Assembly: GCF_030272615.1 (NCBI RefSeq)
Contig: NC_081413.1
Coordinates: 562,386,010 to 562,450,009, forward strand
Direction: 5' to 3'
Length of the DNA stretch: 64,000 bases
DNA from: Cryptomeria japonica
Lineage: Eukaryota; Streptophyta; Pinopsida; Cupressales; Cupressaceae
Positions 1 through 12,590 of the stretch are shown in pieces; position 1 is the first letter of the stretch; each line of letters begins with the position of its first letter. Position numbers and translations under genes: made by a program. The notes beneath the pieces were generated by a model. The model made no database searches, was not told the origin of the DNA, and saw only the letters and a list, made by a program, of their open reading frames with translations.

Positions 1-2340
1 AGATTGAGGCAACAGCTGTAGAGACATTTGTTTTGGTTCATCTCGTTTTAAAAAGGAATTTTGCTTTGGTAGGTTCATGCAATATTTTTCTTAGAAGCTC
101 TGCCCGATTTTCCAGATAGAGGATACAACAAGACACTGAGGAAACATAATTTTCTTTGAGCAAGCATGGATCCTCATTGCAGTCTTCAGCTTCAGGTGCA
201 AGCTTATCCCTTCCTGATCGACCCGTATTCCAGAACCACCCAATTTTGAACTATTTGTTCAGAACTACCCAACAACCATGTGGGCTTTGGTGAAAAGTAC
301 AGAAGTTGAAAAGATGGTTAATTTGACCACTTCTATCAATATGTGAGCTCAATATCAGGGTATGGATGTCCACCAAAGCATAATTACATAGGAGGGTGCA
401 CTGGCTTGTGCATGCATCTTCATTTTGCATAAATGCCTACTAGGGTAGTTGCCACTGCAACATCTTAAAAATCTCCAAAATTTATAATTTGATAAATGTC
501 CATATCCTATTTGGAAACCCCTATGCTGGCAAATATCCTACAGTCCTGGCTCAGCATGAGACCACGTCAAACAGTGCATGCAAAGGAGAAACAGGGATCT
601 CAATAAAATCCAGCTTATGTTTTCGGTTCATTATTTGCATGGTTTTGATTTTTCAAATCTATTTTCTGTTGGTTTTTCATTTTTATTTGATTGGTGGCTT
701 AAGTAATTTGTTTGGGGGTTTTGGACATACATTTACAAATTTGAAGGAAACGCCATTTTGACCAATAGTGTCTTGAAGATTTTTATGTGGCTTAGCTGAT
801 CGAAGGTTTTTATTGTTGTTTTCCTGAGTTAGCATTCGTAGAACATTTTTATTGTGGTTTTTCTGAGCTGGCATTCTGAAAACATTTCACGTGCCTTGTT
901 CTATGCGTCAACATTTTGCATGCATGTCTACCAGGGCAGTAGCAACTACAACATTTAAGGACATTGTTAACCATTGCATGATTCAGAAAGAACAATTAAT
1001 AGCTATTTGTTCACATGAAAACATAAAAAACTTGCAATCTTGATGCTTGTTTGCTGCTAGAGCTTTAGCACAAGCATATTATGCTACCATAGCTATTTCA
1101 GATTTTAGTGTGGCCATCCTATTATGGGCAGCAGTTGTTTGCAAGATATCTGATTCTACTGGCATGGACATAAATCCAGACTCCATACTTTTCCTTGCCA
1201 AGATATTGAAAGATTTATGCCTTCATAGGAATATACAAATACCATATTTGGACTAATTTCTTAAGTAATATGTTATGCTATAGTTCTACGTGTCCTGTCA
1301 ACTTTCAGTTCACTGCATTAGAGCATGAAGGAATCCAAGTACCTATAGGACACTTCTAGCTATTCCATAACATATTGGCTTGGACATCTATATTAATCGA
1401 TACACCTTAAGATTTGGTCAATGGAGGCAAACTCTGTGCTTTCTTCTGAACTGCAACAATTTGCTGTCTTGGGATGATGGTAGGTTCTGGTAGGTGCTGC
1501 ATAACATGAAGCATGTACAGCTTTTGCTAATCATATGTCTAGAAACATTACCTTTACAATCCCTTATTGCATTGGACTGTATAAATTTTCTTACATCTAT
1601 ATATATAAAACTTTATTTGCGGTTGATTGAAAGTTTTTAGCAGATATCTTACATGACTTGATTTATTTGCCAGTTATGATATTCACCCTTGGATGTGGTT
1701 ATAGCCGATTCCCGATGGATAATATGCAATTCTGTGACCGATTTCTAGCTATGGTTAATTCTTCAAGGAAGGATGGTCGTATGCTTTTTGCCAGTTGCAA
1801 CACAACTAAGATAGTTATCATCATTTCTCTGTTGAACTGTACAGCTGAAGGGCATGCTCACTGTTATTTACATAACAGCTTTCAATGAGGGGACACTTTT
1901 TTTATGATGTTCTTGCTTTTAACAGCTTTTTAATTCGTTCTGTTCAATGTATCAGTTGTCTATATGTAGACCAGCGTGATGTAAACAGCTGGTACATTGA
2001 AGTAAATATGCTACCTGCTCAAGTTCTTGTAGATAAGATTAATTTCTCAAAAACACATACAATTGCAAATAGTTTTCAGAAAATGCCAGTTTTCCTATTA
2101 TATACATATTAATTTTTTCCCTTTGCAATTAATTCAGGAAGAGGCATCTGAATTTGAGAAGTCTCTAGTTCAAAGTGACCAAGTATGAAGCAGGTCAAAA
2201 TTGCAAGGTATAGAATCTAGATATAGTGTACGTTAGATCCATGCATTTGGCAAGGACTCCTGCTGCACCGCAGCCCTTTTTTGATCACTGAACAAAAATT
2301 TAAATCTCTTTACACAATCTATTTAATACTCTCTCCACAC
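1..2340. other. No recognisable gene; a few open, exon-like stretches
   Basis: I see no convincing gene here. Three short stretches look faintly exonic. Near 175-295 a plus-strand reading (S-L-P-D-R-P-V-F-Q-N-H-P) follows a CAG acceptor. At 1047-1256 there is an open frame rich in Ala and Leu. At 2139-2189 a 16-codon reading (E-E-A-S-E-F-E-K...) follows a pyrimidine-rich AG acceptor and ends in TGA, like a last exon. I cannot assign any of them to a family or link them. They may be the decayed 3' end of a gene lying to the left of the window. Confidence 0.3.
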
Positions 2341-2581
2341 TCAATTTTATGAAAAAAATACTATATACCATGTTACAATTCTGTCCTGCCAATACGGGAA
2401 CCTTTAATAGAATCCTTCAATGGTACCGCCGAGAAAGAATCATACAGTCAATGTACTTAAGCTATAACAAGTTGCAAATGGCACCAAGGAGGTTATTTGA
2501 ACTTCCTCTTTTAAATCCAAGTGTTACTGCTGTGATGGATTAGCCAATGATATCGCCAGGACAGATTTTACCGCTTATTAC

Positions 2582-4793
2582 TTACTTTCCCAGTCCCAAG
2601 TCCAAGTGCTCCAACTGTGGAATGTTGGCGTTATTTAACCTTTCACAACCTCCTAATTTCAAGAATTGTAACTGTGATAGGTTGCCAATGGTATCAGGAA
2701 GGCTGTTTAACATTCTGCATCCTCTCAAGTCCAAATGCTGCAGCTGGGACAGGTTGCCAATGGTATTAGGAAGGCTAGCTAACCTCCTGCACCCTCTCAA
2801 GTCTAAGTGCTGCAGCTGTGACAGGTTGCCAATGGTATTAGGAAAGCTATTTAACATCCTGCACCCTCTCAAGTCCAATTGCTGTAGCTGTGACAGGTTG
2901 CCAATGGTATTAGGAAGGCTATTTAACTTTCTGCACCCTCTCAAGTTCAAGTGCTGCAGCTGTGACAGGTTAGTAATGGTATCAGGAAGGTTCGTGAGGA
3001 ATATACACCTTTCCAAAACCAAGTGCTGTAGGTGTGACAGTTTTCCAATGGTACTAGGGAGGTTACATAACAGGGTACATTCTCCTAAGTCCAAGTGCCG
3101 CAGCTGTGACAGGTAGCCAATGGTATAAGGAAGGTATTTTAAAGTCTGACAGTCTCTCAAGTCCAAATGCTGCAGCTTTGACAACTTGCCAATAGTTTTA
3201 GGGAGGTTCTTTAATTTCAAACACCTTTTCAAATTTAAATGTTGTAACTTTGACAGGTTGCCAATGGCATCGGGGAGGCTCTTTAAACTTTTCCACCCTA
3301 TCAAGTCCAAGTGCTGCAGCTGTGACAGGTTAGCTATGGTTTCAGGGAGGCTCCCTAAATTCCTATACCCTCTCAAGTCCAAGTGCTGCAGTTGTATATT
3401 AGGGAGTGAAAATATGGAGGAGAGAGAAAGGCTGGAAACACCATAGCAATTTCTTAATTGCAAAGTTTTCAATTGCCAAATGTTGTTACTCACAAATTTG
3501 GAGTGACGCGGCCTCTTTATTCCTCCATTCATTTTATTATCAGTGTCACAACTTTCCAGCCTTAACCATACCAAATTTGGAGGTACCATGGCTAGTGGGT
3601 CTTTTATCATGTCTTCAATGGGTATATTCTGCAAATGAAGATAGCGAAGACCAGGTCCATACAGCATTTCGAGTCTTCGTGGATTGCCTCCACTGATTCG
3701 AAGGCGAGAGAAATTGATGTTGTGGGATATGGTGCTTAATTGGGCAACCTCCCATAATCGGGTACCTTCTCTTTCTTTCTCAGCAATAGTTCGACCCATA
3801 TCTCGCAAATGGTCATGCATACCAAATACACCATCTTCAATCTTTATCAATAGCTTCATCGAAAGATTGGATACAGCAGTGTCTACCTTCTTGTACAACG
3901 ATTTCCAGAAAATGATGGGACATGTTTTATCTTCTCCAATGAAGAAGCAAGCGATGTCAAGAAATATTTCTTTTTCCTCATCAGTAAGAGCCTTATAACT
4001 GATGTAAAGTTTTTCATGAATTTCTGGGTTGAAGGTGATGTTTTCAAGAGCTTCCATCCAGCAACCTGTGTCATCCTGCCTATCAGACAAGAAGGATCCA
4101 ATCACTTCCAATGAAAGAGGATGCCCTTTACAAGCTTCCACTATTCTCTTGGACAGATCTTCGTAATTGGGACTTGGCACTGCTCTCAGAAAAGCATACC
4201 AGCTAAATAACTGGAGACCTTCATTTATTCCCAATCCAGTCATCTCATGGATACATTCAGAGGAAACCCTAGCAACATTGAGAATGTGCTTGTCTCTAGA
4301 AGTTATAATAACTCTGCTACCAGGGGCCAGCCAATCCCCAACCAGAGCATTCAATTGTACAATAGCATCCACATCATCCAAAACAAGCAGTGCACGCTTT
4401 CCTCCCAAGCGATCCCTGTACAAAGATATACCTTTATCAACACTGTCTACTTTTTCGCCATATTCTGATAAATTTTTTATAATTATTTCCTGCAATTTTG
4501 TAAGGCCACTGGGCTCTGCAGCAGTGGTGCGGACATTAAATACAAATGAAGCAGCGTCAAAATTAGTATAAATTTGATTGTAAATGACCTTGGCAACTGT
4601 GGTCTTGCCAACACCACCAACACCCCATATTCCAACTCTGACCACCTCATCCTTTGAATTGAGATTTAATTTTTGAATGAGAGCATTTGTCACGCTGTCC
4701 ATTCCCACTGGATGCTTGGCAACTTCTAAGGGCACTCTATCCAACGTCATAATCAGGTCATTCACCACCGTCTCTACAAGCTGAGCTTCATAG
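2582..4793 (-). CDS. TNL receptor gene A, exon 2 (NB-ARC + LRR)
   Basis: This exon encodes residues 169-904 of a TIR-NB-LRR immune receptor. NB-ARC motifs appear in order: P-loop GVGGVGKTT (225-233), kinase-2 LLVLDDV (303-309), RNBS-B GSRVIITSRDKHIL (326-339), GLPL-type CKGHPLSL (about 389-396), RNBS-D FLDIACFFIGED and the MHD motif in GMHDHLRDMGR (493-495). About ten regular 24-residue leucine-rich repeats (L-x-x-L-D-L ... L-P-x-T-I-G-N-L-S-Q) follow and end in LDLGLGK. Members of this family act as ATP/ADP-switched sensors inside the cell. The exon start is set by the acceptor CCATTGCAG before C-TAT-GAA; that C completes the Gly codon left by the TIR exon at 13639. The reading frame runs open into the intron to 4888, but that part is not homologous to gene B protein. 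The last four LRRs are nearly identical 72-base units. The TAA stop overlaps a strong donor (AAGTAAGT), so a further 3' exon is possible. Confidence 0.9.
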
Positions 4794-7700
4794 CTGCAAT
4801 GGCTAGAGCAGGTCAATAAAAATTGCAAAGTACTACTTATTCTACTACTATGCAAGAATTGCAACAAATAGTCAGCATTTATTACCAAGTGGGTCTATAA
4901 GATGAGGTACAATATCAAGATTTGATGAGTTGAATGGTAAGTTCTCTCAATGTAAGGGATAGTATGTTGATATGTGATGGATCATTCCTTATAAACATGT
5001 TTTGTGTTTGTGATGTTTTTTAAATTTTTTATTTAAGAATCTAAAATAAATTTTTGTACAAATCATTTTGGAAATTTTCTATTTATATTTATAATTTTAG
5101 TTTAAGTGTTATATGGAGAAGTGTATTGAATATCTTTATATCAAAGTACATCACTATATAATTTTCTTTTTTAAGTTGAATATAAGAATTTTGCTAAGTA
5201 ATATGTGTTTGTTCATATCGTTTCCACAAAAAAACAGTATCACTTCTTAATTTAAGATCAAATTTCAGAAGAAAACTATATTATTTGAAAAATTGTTAGA
5301 AAGTGTTAAAGGAAGACAGTTCAAATTTGATGATTGTGTTTTACTTATTTCACTTAAAAAATATTAAATTTTAAGATCATATCACTCAAAGAAGAGGATA
5401 TGTTCTAGATAATTATTATCATGTTTAATTTAGATACTAATTAAAAATTGAGTAGGTCTTAGTTGTTAATGGACAACTTCAAAGAAATGAGAGTTATGAA
5501 TCATTTGTTTGAAAGGATTGATCTTCAATTTTAGATCATGGATGAAGGTAAAAAATACTACAAAGAAAAAATAACTTATGATTTATAGGATGTTGTATAA
5601 AATAAATTATAAAAAATAAATAATTATAACTGTACACAAAGGAAATTGAAGGTTGAAAGAAATCATAGATTTGTCTTATTATTCAGCCATCAATGTATTA
5701 GTCAAATGAAATAATTAAAAAATAGTAAAATAATATTAGATTACACTTTAATAAAAAGAGTGTTTATGAGATAGTTAATCCTCTATGAGGAAGACTTTTA
5801 TTCTAATTTAAAAGTATGAAATTTTATATAATAGAATATAAAAGTTAAATATAAATAATTAAATAAGTGAAGGAAATTTCAAATAAGATATATATTGTGC
5901 AAGGCTCCTTTGGTGAGCTACAATTTTTAAATTGGAGTATGATTTATGAAATGAAATACCATAGCAATCAATATGTAATTATGCTTTATATAAGATTAAA
6001 TATTAGTTAATTTAGAGAAAATAGGAATGTGAATTTAAAAAACAATTTTGTGAATATTATTTTTTTCGATAATTTGTGAAGAAAAATAACATTTCATTTA
6101 AATTTATTTAGGCTAATCAAATGAAAATAATATATCACACATAAATCAACCTAAGATTAATATAAGTGGTGATAGGAACTAAATAAATTAAAAACCAATT
6201 TTAAAGGTTAGTGTTTAAAGGTTTTAAGGTGTTAAGCTTGTGAGACTTTGGAAAAAGAATATAATTTGATATGGCAATGATTATGTCATCCTTAAACATA
6301 AAATAGACATTACGAGTGTAGCTTTATTTTTTCACTCTAGGTTGATTCAATGCATGTAGGTCAAATTTACATAGTGCAAATATAACATGTAGTCCATAGA
6401 TCTGATCCTACTAGCTTGTAATTCTAATATTTAATTTTTAGACTCTCTACTCTATATTACCTATATGATTAAGGGCTGAAGGTATTTACAATTGTATTGG
6501 GGAGAATCTCAAATTGTTAGGTGTAAGTTTTCCTTAGGTAATCTTAGGGCAAAAATACCAACCTTACAATGGTGTCAGAGGATGATAAGTGGTAGGAAAA
6601 CCTTGAAATATCTATAGAATGATTTTGAAGTAAATGTCGTTCCTTTTAGTTCACCAATTGATGTGTTTCTTTAATAAATGTTCCTTACGTGCCCAAGGAC
6701 ATTGAATGATTACAATTCTCATGAAACAATGCTTAAATGAATGTATTAAAATACCAAGAAATAACAAATTATTACCAAAGATGTACCAAGTTAGCAACAT
6801 GTAATGGAAAAGGGTGGGAGTTGGGAAATTTAATATTTATAGAATTTGAATTTTATGTTAGATCCACATCATGTGCCCGATCATGTTTATGCATTGCAAA
6901 AATGACCTAGTTCACAAAATGGGTGAAATTGAAGCAAGGGATGAAAATGAGGTGATAATGAGGTGTATGAAGGTAGTGGTAAGTTAAATGTGTAAAAGAT
7001 GATCAAAATAGGGTAGATATGTATTAACAAAAGAGCTAAAACTATGACATGAGTGTGCCACTAGCGTGAAGCTAAAAGGTAATTGGTATAGGTATGCAAA
7101 TTTCACCATCAGAAGTACAAATGTGGCATCTAAGTGGTAACACAAAAAAAAAATGTTTATGTTCATGATATACTACAAATGAAATTCTACATGGTAAAAG
7201 TTCAAAACCATGTCACATTTTTATTAAGGAATGACCAACACAACTAGTGTTTTTTCAAATTGGATAACTTATAAGTGACATTTATATATTTCATTTAAAA
7301 AATATAAATTAATGAAATATAGAATTCTTATTTTAGTTTATAGTTATAATTTTCTTAAAAAAGGATGCGTGTTTGTGTCTGTGTATGTGCTTTTAAGAGG
7401 AGAATTCTAATTGTTGATTTTATTCAAAACAAAGAGGTTTGATTTTCTTACAAATCTAACTTGAAAGCATAAGACACATAAAGAACTATTTTTTGATGAA
7501 TGTTTATGTTTTAATATTTTCTTTGAAGATAATGCTCTCACTAGCTAGGAGCCAATTTATATTTGGTGATGTTTGGGGAAGATGGATGATAATGATCCTC
7601 CTCTCCTTGATATAACCATAGTTGCTTACTTTTTGTTGGTCTTGGCCTCATGTTTTTGATCTAATGTTTTAGGGCTAGGCCCTTATGTTGGACTCATGGG

Positions 7701-8433
7701 TGTGACTTTTTACCACCCTTCTTTTTTGTGAATATTATACAATTTTTTTTAAATTAATGCAAAATTAAATAAGATATATTCATAGAAACATTGTAGTTTT
7801 ATGGGATGCCAACTTTTGTCTAAATTTTTTTATCATTTTAAAAATCAATTATTTCCTCCTAGAGAAGATTCTTCCATGAGTGCATCATATATATTTAAAA
7901 ATAAATAAGTGCATTCTCTAAATTTATATCAACTTCATATTTTATTATAGAAAGCCACTTGCAATAAACTTTAAAAAAATCACAACAAAACTAATCAAAA
8001 TATAAAAAAAGTATTCTACATTCTCAACTCCACAAAAGGGCATTTCTAGATTTTTATGGAAGTACCCTTGGTGTGAAAAATCTAGAGTTGGAGTTGAGTT
8101 TTTATTGTATTCATATCAAAAGAGAGAATACATTAGCAAGAATGCTGCCACATAAATAGCTTTGAGAAAAAGGGTTTCAACCTATAACACACCTTAAAAT
8201 CAAAATATGTTATTTATCATTTTTTGACAAAGGTTTAGCTCAAAATTGCTTCTTATATATATTTTTTGACTATGGATTGAAAATGTGACACAAATATATA
8301 ATTTACCTTATGTCATAGGGTTAAAAAACATTAGAAACTAAAACGGTCTGATATATTACTTTTGACCTTGATATTGATACATACATATGACTTTTATTTT
8401 ATGTTATGTGATGATAAATTTATGATTATTTTG

Positions 8434-9400
8434 GACTACTTGTTCTTAACAAGGTATTCTATAGTGTTTAATTATTTTATTTTCATTAACACTTTAAAGA
8501 TTTTTAAAAAGTGAGACACACACATACATGCACACACACACACACACACATGCACATGCACACGCACACTCACATGTACACGCAGACACACATGCACATG
8601 CACACGCACATGCATACACACAAACACACAAACACAAAAACACACACAAACACACATAACTACTTATTGATTTACTACATATGTTTCTTCCTAAGAATTT
8701 TAGCATTCAAACAACTATGTGCCCTAATTGCATTTCCAATCACTTTCAGTTATTTGTAGTTAGAATGCATTTGTAGTGATGGGTAGAGGGGTTTTCTCTA
8801 GTGGATCAAAGGCTAGAATGGGATTTGTTATATGCATTAGTAGTGGTAGTAGCCTTGGTTGCCCTTATTTCAACACAAGGAGGTTTAGCTCACTCCTAAA
8901 AGGTGAGAATTCTTTTGAATTGTAGACTCTATATAGAGTGCATAAGAAAATTATCATAATTCAAAAGCTTCTCCTAATTTATCAAACACAAATCGTTTTA
9001 TAGTTCTTTCTATAATAACTTCTAGAATCTTCTTTTGAGGGATCGTGGTTCCAAAGTTTACCAAATGATGCAACCAATCTTGCTAATTCAAATCTCAAAT
9101 CTTCAACTTTGGAATGACAATGGATAATAAATCTTAGAACTAGAAGGGAGGTCTTAATTGCTAAAATATTTGAGCAACTTCATGAAATAGTTCTCAAACA
9201 AGATAAATAAGTGGATTTGTTGAGAAAAATTACTAAAGAAAAATGCTTTAATAGGAAGATAAATGGTGGTTTTTTGTCTAACCCTAGTAATTTACATAAT
9301 TATATTTTAGAACTTTAGAAACCCTTGGTAAAGGAAAAAAATTGATACTTTTCCATGTGCTCAATGGTTCTCTATTGTGGAAGTTATGTATTCTTCTAAT
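8434..9400. repeat. Diverged tandem duplication, copy 1
   Basis: The stretch from CTTGTTCTTAACAAGGTATT to about CCATGTGCTCAATGGTTCTC reappears in the same order and orientation at 10305-12590. Several long blocks match, including TTCTCTATTGTGGAA and CAATTCAAAAGCTTCTCC, with moderate divergence. This copy has an AC microsatellite that the other lacks, and it lacks the LINE-type insertion carried by the other. It therefore preserves an approximate empty site at about 8706-8735. I see no coding potential. Confidence 0.7.
8515..8656. repeat. Imperfect (AC)n microsatellite
   Basis: About 140 bases of CACACA interrupted by ATGC and ACGC. Translated frames are artefacts of the repeat: Cys/Val on one strand, His/Thr on the other. 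Confidence 0.95.
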
Positions 9401-10080
9401 AGAAATCCCATTCTTGTAGTGTCGTAAATTACCACAACTCATAATTTTATGCTAGGTTGGGCACTCATTTAATGTGTGTGTGATATTATATTTTGTAATG
9501 TGCATGTGTTTCATCACATTTTTTTAAAACTTGGTAAAATCCTTTGTTAATGGGCCCTTTGAGAGAAAATTATGCCTAGAATCTAGCACGATGTGCTTGC
9601 ATCTTGATTATATGGGCCAAAAGTTTTGAATTCAAATGTCAATGTTCTGGTATCAAAGGACACAACCTTCTTTGTTGGCTTGAATTAAATTCATTATTTG
9701 AAAAGATGTTTAGACTATATAAGTAACATCTTCTCTCCCTCATAGGGGCAAGAGGAAACAATAAGAAAGACAATGAAATGCACACACATAAGAAATACAA
9801 TGATATACAATTATAGCCTACAATCTGACAATTTATGAACTCCAATATTACAATAAAGCAATGCTCAAGTACTATTTGATTTTACTTATTTATTTTTATT
9901 ATTATGGAATGCACTATTGCTTCCAATATCTCAAGGAAGCCTCTTCCTTCTCCTTGTGCAAGATTTGTGTGGTGATGTCAATCCCACAAGGGTTCTACGT
10001 TGAATGGTATGATTTGTCATTGCATTATTTATCATTATCATCATTATTTATTTTACCTCTTCTCCTTCAAGAGCATGCAC

Positions 10081-10143
<63 letters not shown>
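10081..10143. repeat. (ATC)n microsatellite, about 21 units
   Basis: A perfect or nearly perfect ATC repeat inside intron A. Open frames across it encode only poly-Ile or poly-Ser. Confidence 0.95.
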
Positions 10144-10144
<1 letters not shown>

Positions 10145-10472
10145 TGCTCTTGTGGAGGTGGGAACACCAACATGGTTTTGACTAAGGTAAGCCCCTATAC
10201 AACACAACCTTTTTCTCCCTTTTAATTTTTTCTAGGTGTCTATGTTGTTGCTATAGAAGGAAGGTTCAACATTTCAACTAATTTGGAATTACATTTGATT
10301 ATATTTGACTGCTTGTTCTTAACAAGATATTCTATAGTGCTTAATTATTTTCTTTTGATTAACACTTTGACGCTCAAAATGAAAAAAGTTCTAATACAAT
10401 ATGCTTAAGTGTTGTGAAAATTGATTATTATGTATATATGTTAATTATTAATTACTAATTTAGCAGTAAAGC

Positions 10473-11945
10473 AACTTTGTGGTCTTTAATTTAGCAGTAT
10501 ATATATTAATTATTAATGGGAGCTTTGCGGGGGTTTCCTCTATGGATGGTGATATGGTGCATCCAGCACCCTCTACTGTTGATCGGGGTATCCGTGGCTT
10601 GGGGCATGTGGCTGTTTTTGTTTGCAAACCTCTGGTTTTCAAGGTGTCTATTGATATTGATATGGAGATCATCCACACTTCCTCTATGTTTGAAGCTCAT
10701 GGTCTGATCTATAGGTTTCGAGGTTTTTGGCCAAGCCTTCCTCAGCTGCACACTTGGATTTCCCAAAGCTGGGAACCAATCATAAAAGGTTTAGTTAACA
10801 TTTTTCCTTCAGCCAAGGGTTTTTTCATTGCTAAATTTGAATATGCAGAGGACAGATCAAAAATCTTAGGGATTAATCCTTTCAGCTGGGAGGACAAATA
10901 TGTTTTGATGGTTAAACACTGGTTCTCAGGCTTTAACCCATCTACTGATTCATTTAATGAGATTCCTGTTTGGGTTAGGCTCCCTAACCTTCCCCTTCAT
11001 CTATGGACGAACTCTTTGCTAGAGAAAGTGGGGGAGGCTTTAGGCGAATTCCTAATGATTGATAAGGAATCTTACCAAATTTATCATTCTACTTATGCTC
11101 GTATTTTGGTTAACATTGATGTCTCTAAAGGGCTTCTAATTGAGTTAGAGATTGAATCTTCCTTGGGATCTTGGGTCCAACCACTTGACTTTGAAGGTAT
11201 CCCCTTTAGATGTCAAAAGTGCTTCCAGATTGGACATGTTGTTGCAAGGTGTGAAACAGATAAAAAGAAAAAAAGATCTGCTTCTTGGTGGAAGGGTGCA
11301 TCCTCTGAACACTATTTTGTTAAAAAGAAAAGCTTCTCCTAGGTGGTGGCACAGGTTCCTCAGATTGAGGGTACGCCTCTTGTTTCTGGTGTTGCCTTGC
11401 CTCAGGAATGTATGGATGCCTACGGTGGCATCCCGAGTGATCGTTTGAAAAATGATGGATCTTCCTCTTCGATGGATGACCCTCCCGCATCTCAGATTGT
11501 GGCTGTTGTCTCTGCCTCTCTGGATGTTGGCTCTGTTCCTCCTGATGAGGGGAGGTCCTCTATTTTGGACCCAACCTCTTGGCAAAAGGCTGCTGCTAGG
11601 GTTGAGGAGGGATGAATTACTATTAAAAGTAAAAAATCTAAATTGTCCCAGTCCTCTTTTGATATGATCCTTCGATCCCATAAGGGTAGGTCAAATTTTT
11701 TATCCTTCCTAGTTGGGTTAGGACTGCTGGTTTTTTGCAGCCTATAGGTTTTTGGTGGGGGTTAATGTTGTTCCCTTTCTTTTGATTGGTTGGGCCAAAT
11801 CTCTTTTGTGTTCTGTTTCTTTGAGTGGTCTTTCAAGTTTATCTTTCAGTTCGAGTTGTAGGTCCTTCTAAAACCTGTCTTGTAAAGGGTTTCTGGTCCC
11901 TTAAAAACTTGTTTTTCGTTAATCAAAAACTTTGTGGTCTTTAAT
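10473..11945 (+). mobile_element. ORF1-only LINE-type insertion with 18-base target-site duplication
   Basis: An identical 18-base direct repeat, AACTTTGTGGTCTTTAAT, flanks the element at 10473-10490 and 11928-11945. The insert is about 1.44 kb. It carries a gag-like ORF1 and then a T-rich 3' untranslated region ending in TTAATCAAAA, which is how plant non-LTR elements end. No endonuclease or reverse transcriptase follows, so it must have been moved by enzymes from another element. The tail resembles those at about 38100 and 24510. Confidence 0.8.
10542..11616 (+). pseudogene. LINE ORF1, DUF4283-like with CCHC zinc knuckle
   Basis: From ATG 10542 the frame runs to TAG 11340-11342 and continues in the same frame to TGA 11614-11616, about 357 codons with one internal stop. 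The N-terminal half has the DUF4283 look found in plant non-LTR gag-like proteins: a patch like VKHWFSGFNP, then PVWVRLPNLPLHLW. It is followed by a C-x2-C-x4-H-x4-C knuckle (CQKCFQIGHVVARC). The tail after the TAG is Ser/Asp/Pro-rich. ORF1 proteins of this kind bind element RNA. The TAG probably derives from CAG (Gln). Confidence 0.75.
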
Positions 11946-12590
11946 CACATTTTCAGTCATGCTTCACTTATTAATAGTCCCACTCAATATGCATGGATAG
12001 GTGGAGGAAAATTGTCATGGCAAAAAGGCTAGAAGTTGATTTTTAATATGAATTAGTAGTGGTAGAAACTTGGCTTGCCCTTGTTCCGACACAAGGAGGT
12101 TTTTCTCATTCCCATAAGGTGGAAACTCTTTTGATTTGTGGACTTGTTCTAGGAAATGGGTAGTTTCTCACAATTCAAAAGCTTCTCCCATTTTGTCGCA
12201 CCTAAATCATTTCATGATTCATTGTTTAATGACTTTTAGAATCTTCTTTCAAAGAATGGTAATTTTGGGATTGGCGAATAATGCATGCAAACTAGATGGT
12301 GCATATCTTTACTATTTAAATTTAGAATGCTAGTAAATTTTGGAACTAGAAGGAAGGGTTAATTGCTAAAAAAATAGAACAAGTTTATGAAATAGTTTTT
12401 GACCAAGATAGATAAGTGGATTTGTGGGAAAAAAATACTAAAGGAAAAAGTTTTAATAGGAATATTAAATGGTTTTTTTTATCTAACCTTAGTAATTTAC
12501 TTGATTAAATTTTATAGCTATAATTTTTTAGTGAGGGAAAAAATTAATCTTTCCATGTGCTAAGGGTTCTCTATTGTGGAATAGAGAGGT

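Larger units (their letters stand above)
10305..12590. repeat. Diverged tandem duplication, copy 2 (interrupted)
   Basis: This is the second copy of the 8434-9400 unit. It is split by the LINE-type insertion at 10491-11927. Its two halves, before 10490 and after 11928, align to the continuous copy 1 across about position 8720. That supports the insertion call independently of the target-site duplication. Confidence 0.7.

Noticed and set aside
2547-4571. Plus-strand open frames of 70-190 codons opposite the gene A exon
   Set aside because: Mirror images of the LRR and NB-ARC coding sequence; the Cys-rich look comes from the antisense of the repeated CAGCTG-type bases.
6562-6590. TGGTGTCAGAGG primer-binding-like site in intron A
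   Set aside because: Isolated; no LTR ends or coding region could be attached to it.
8472-8759. Cys/Val-rich and His/Thr-rich short frames
   Set aside because: They are translations of the AC microsatellite.
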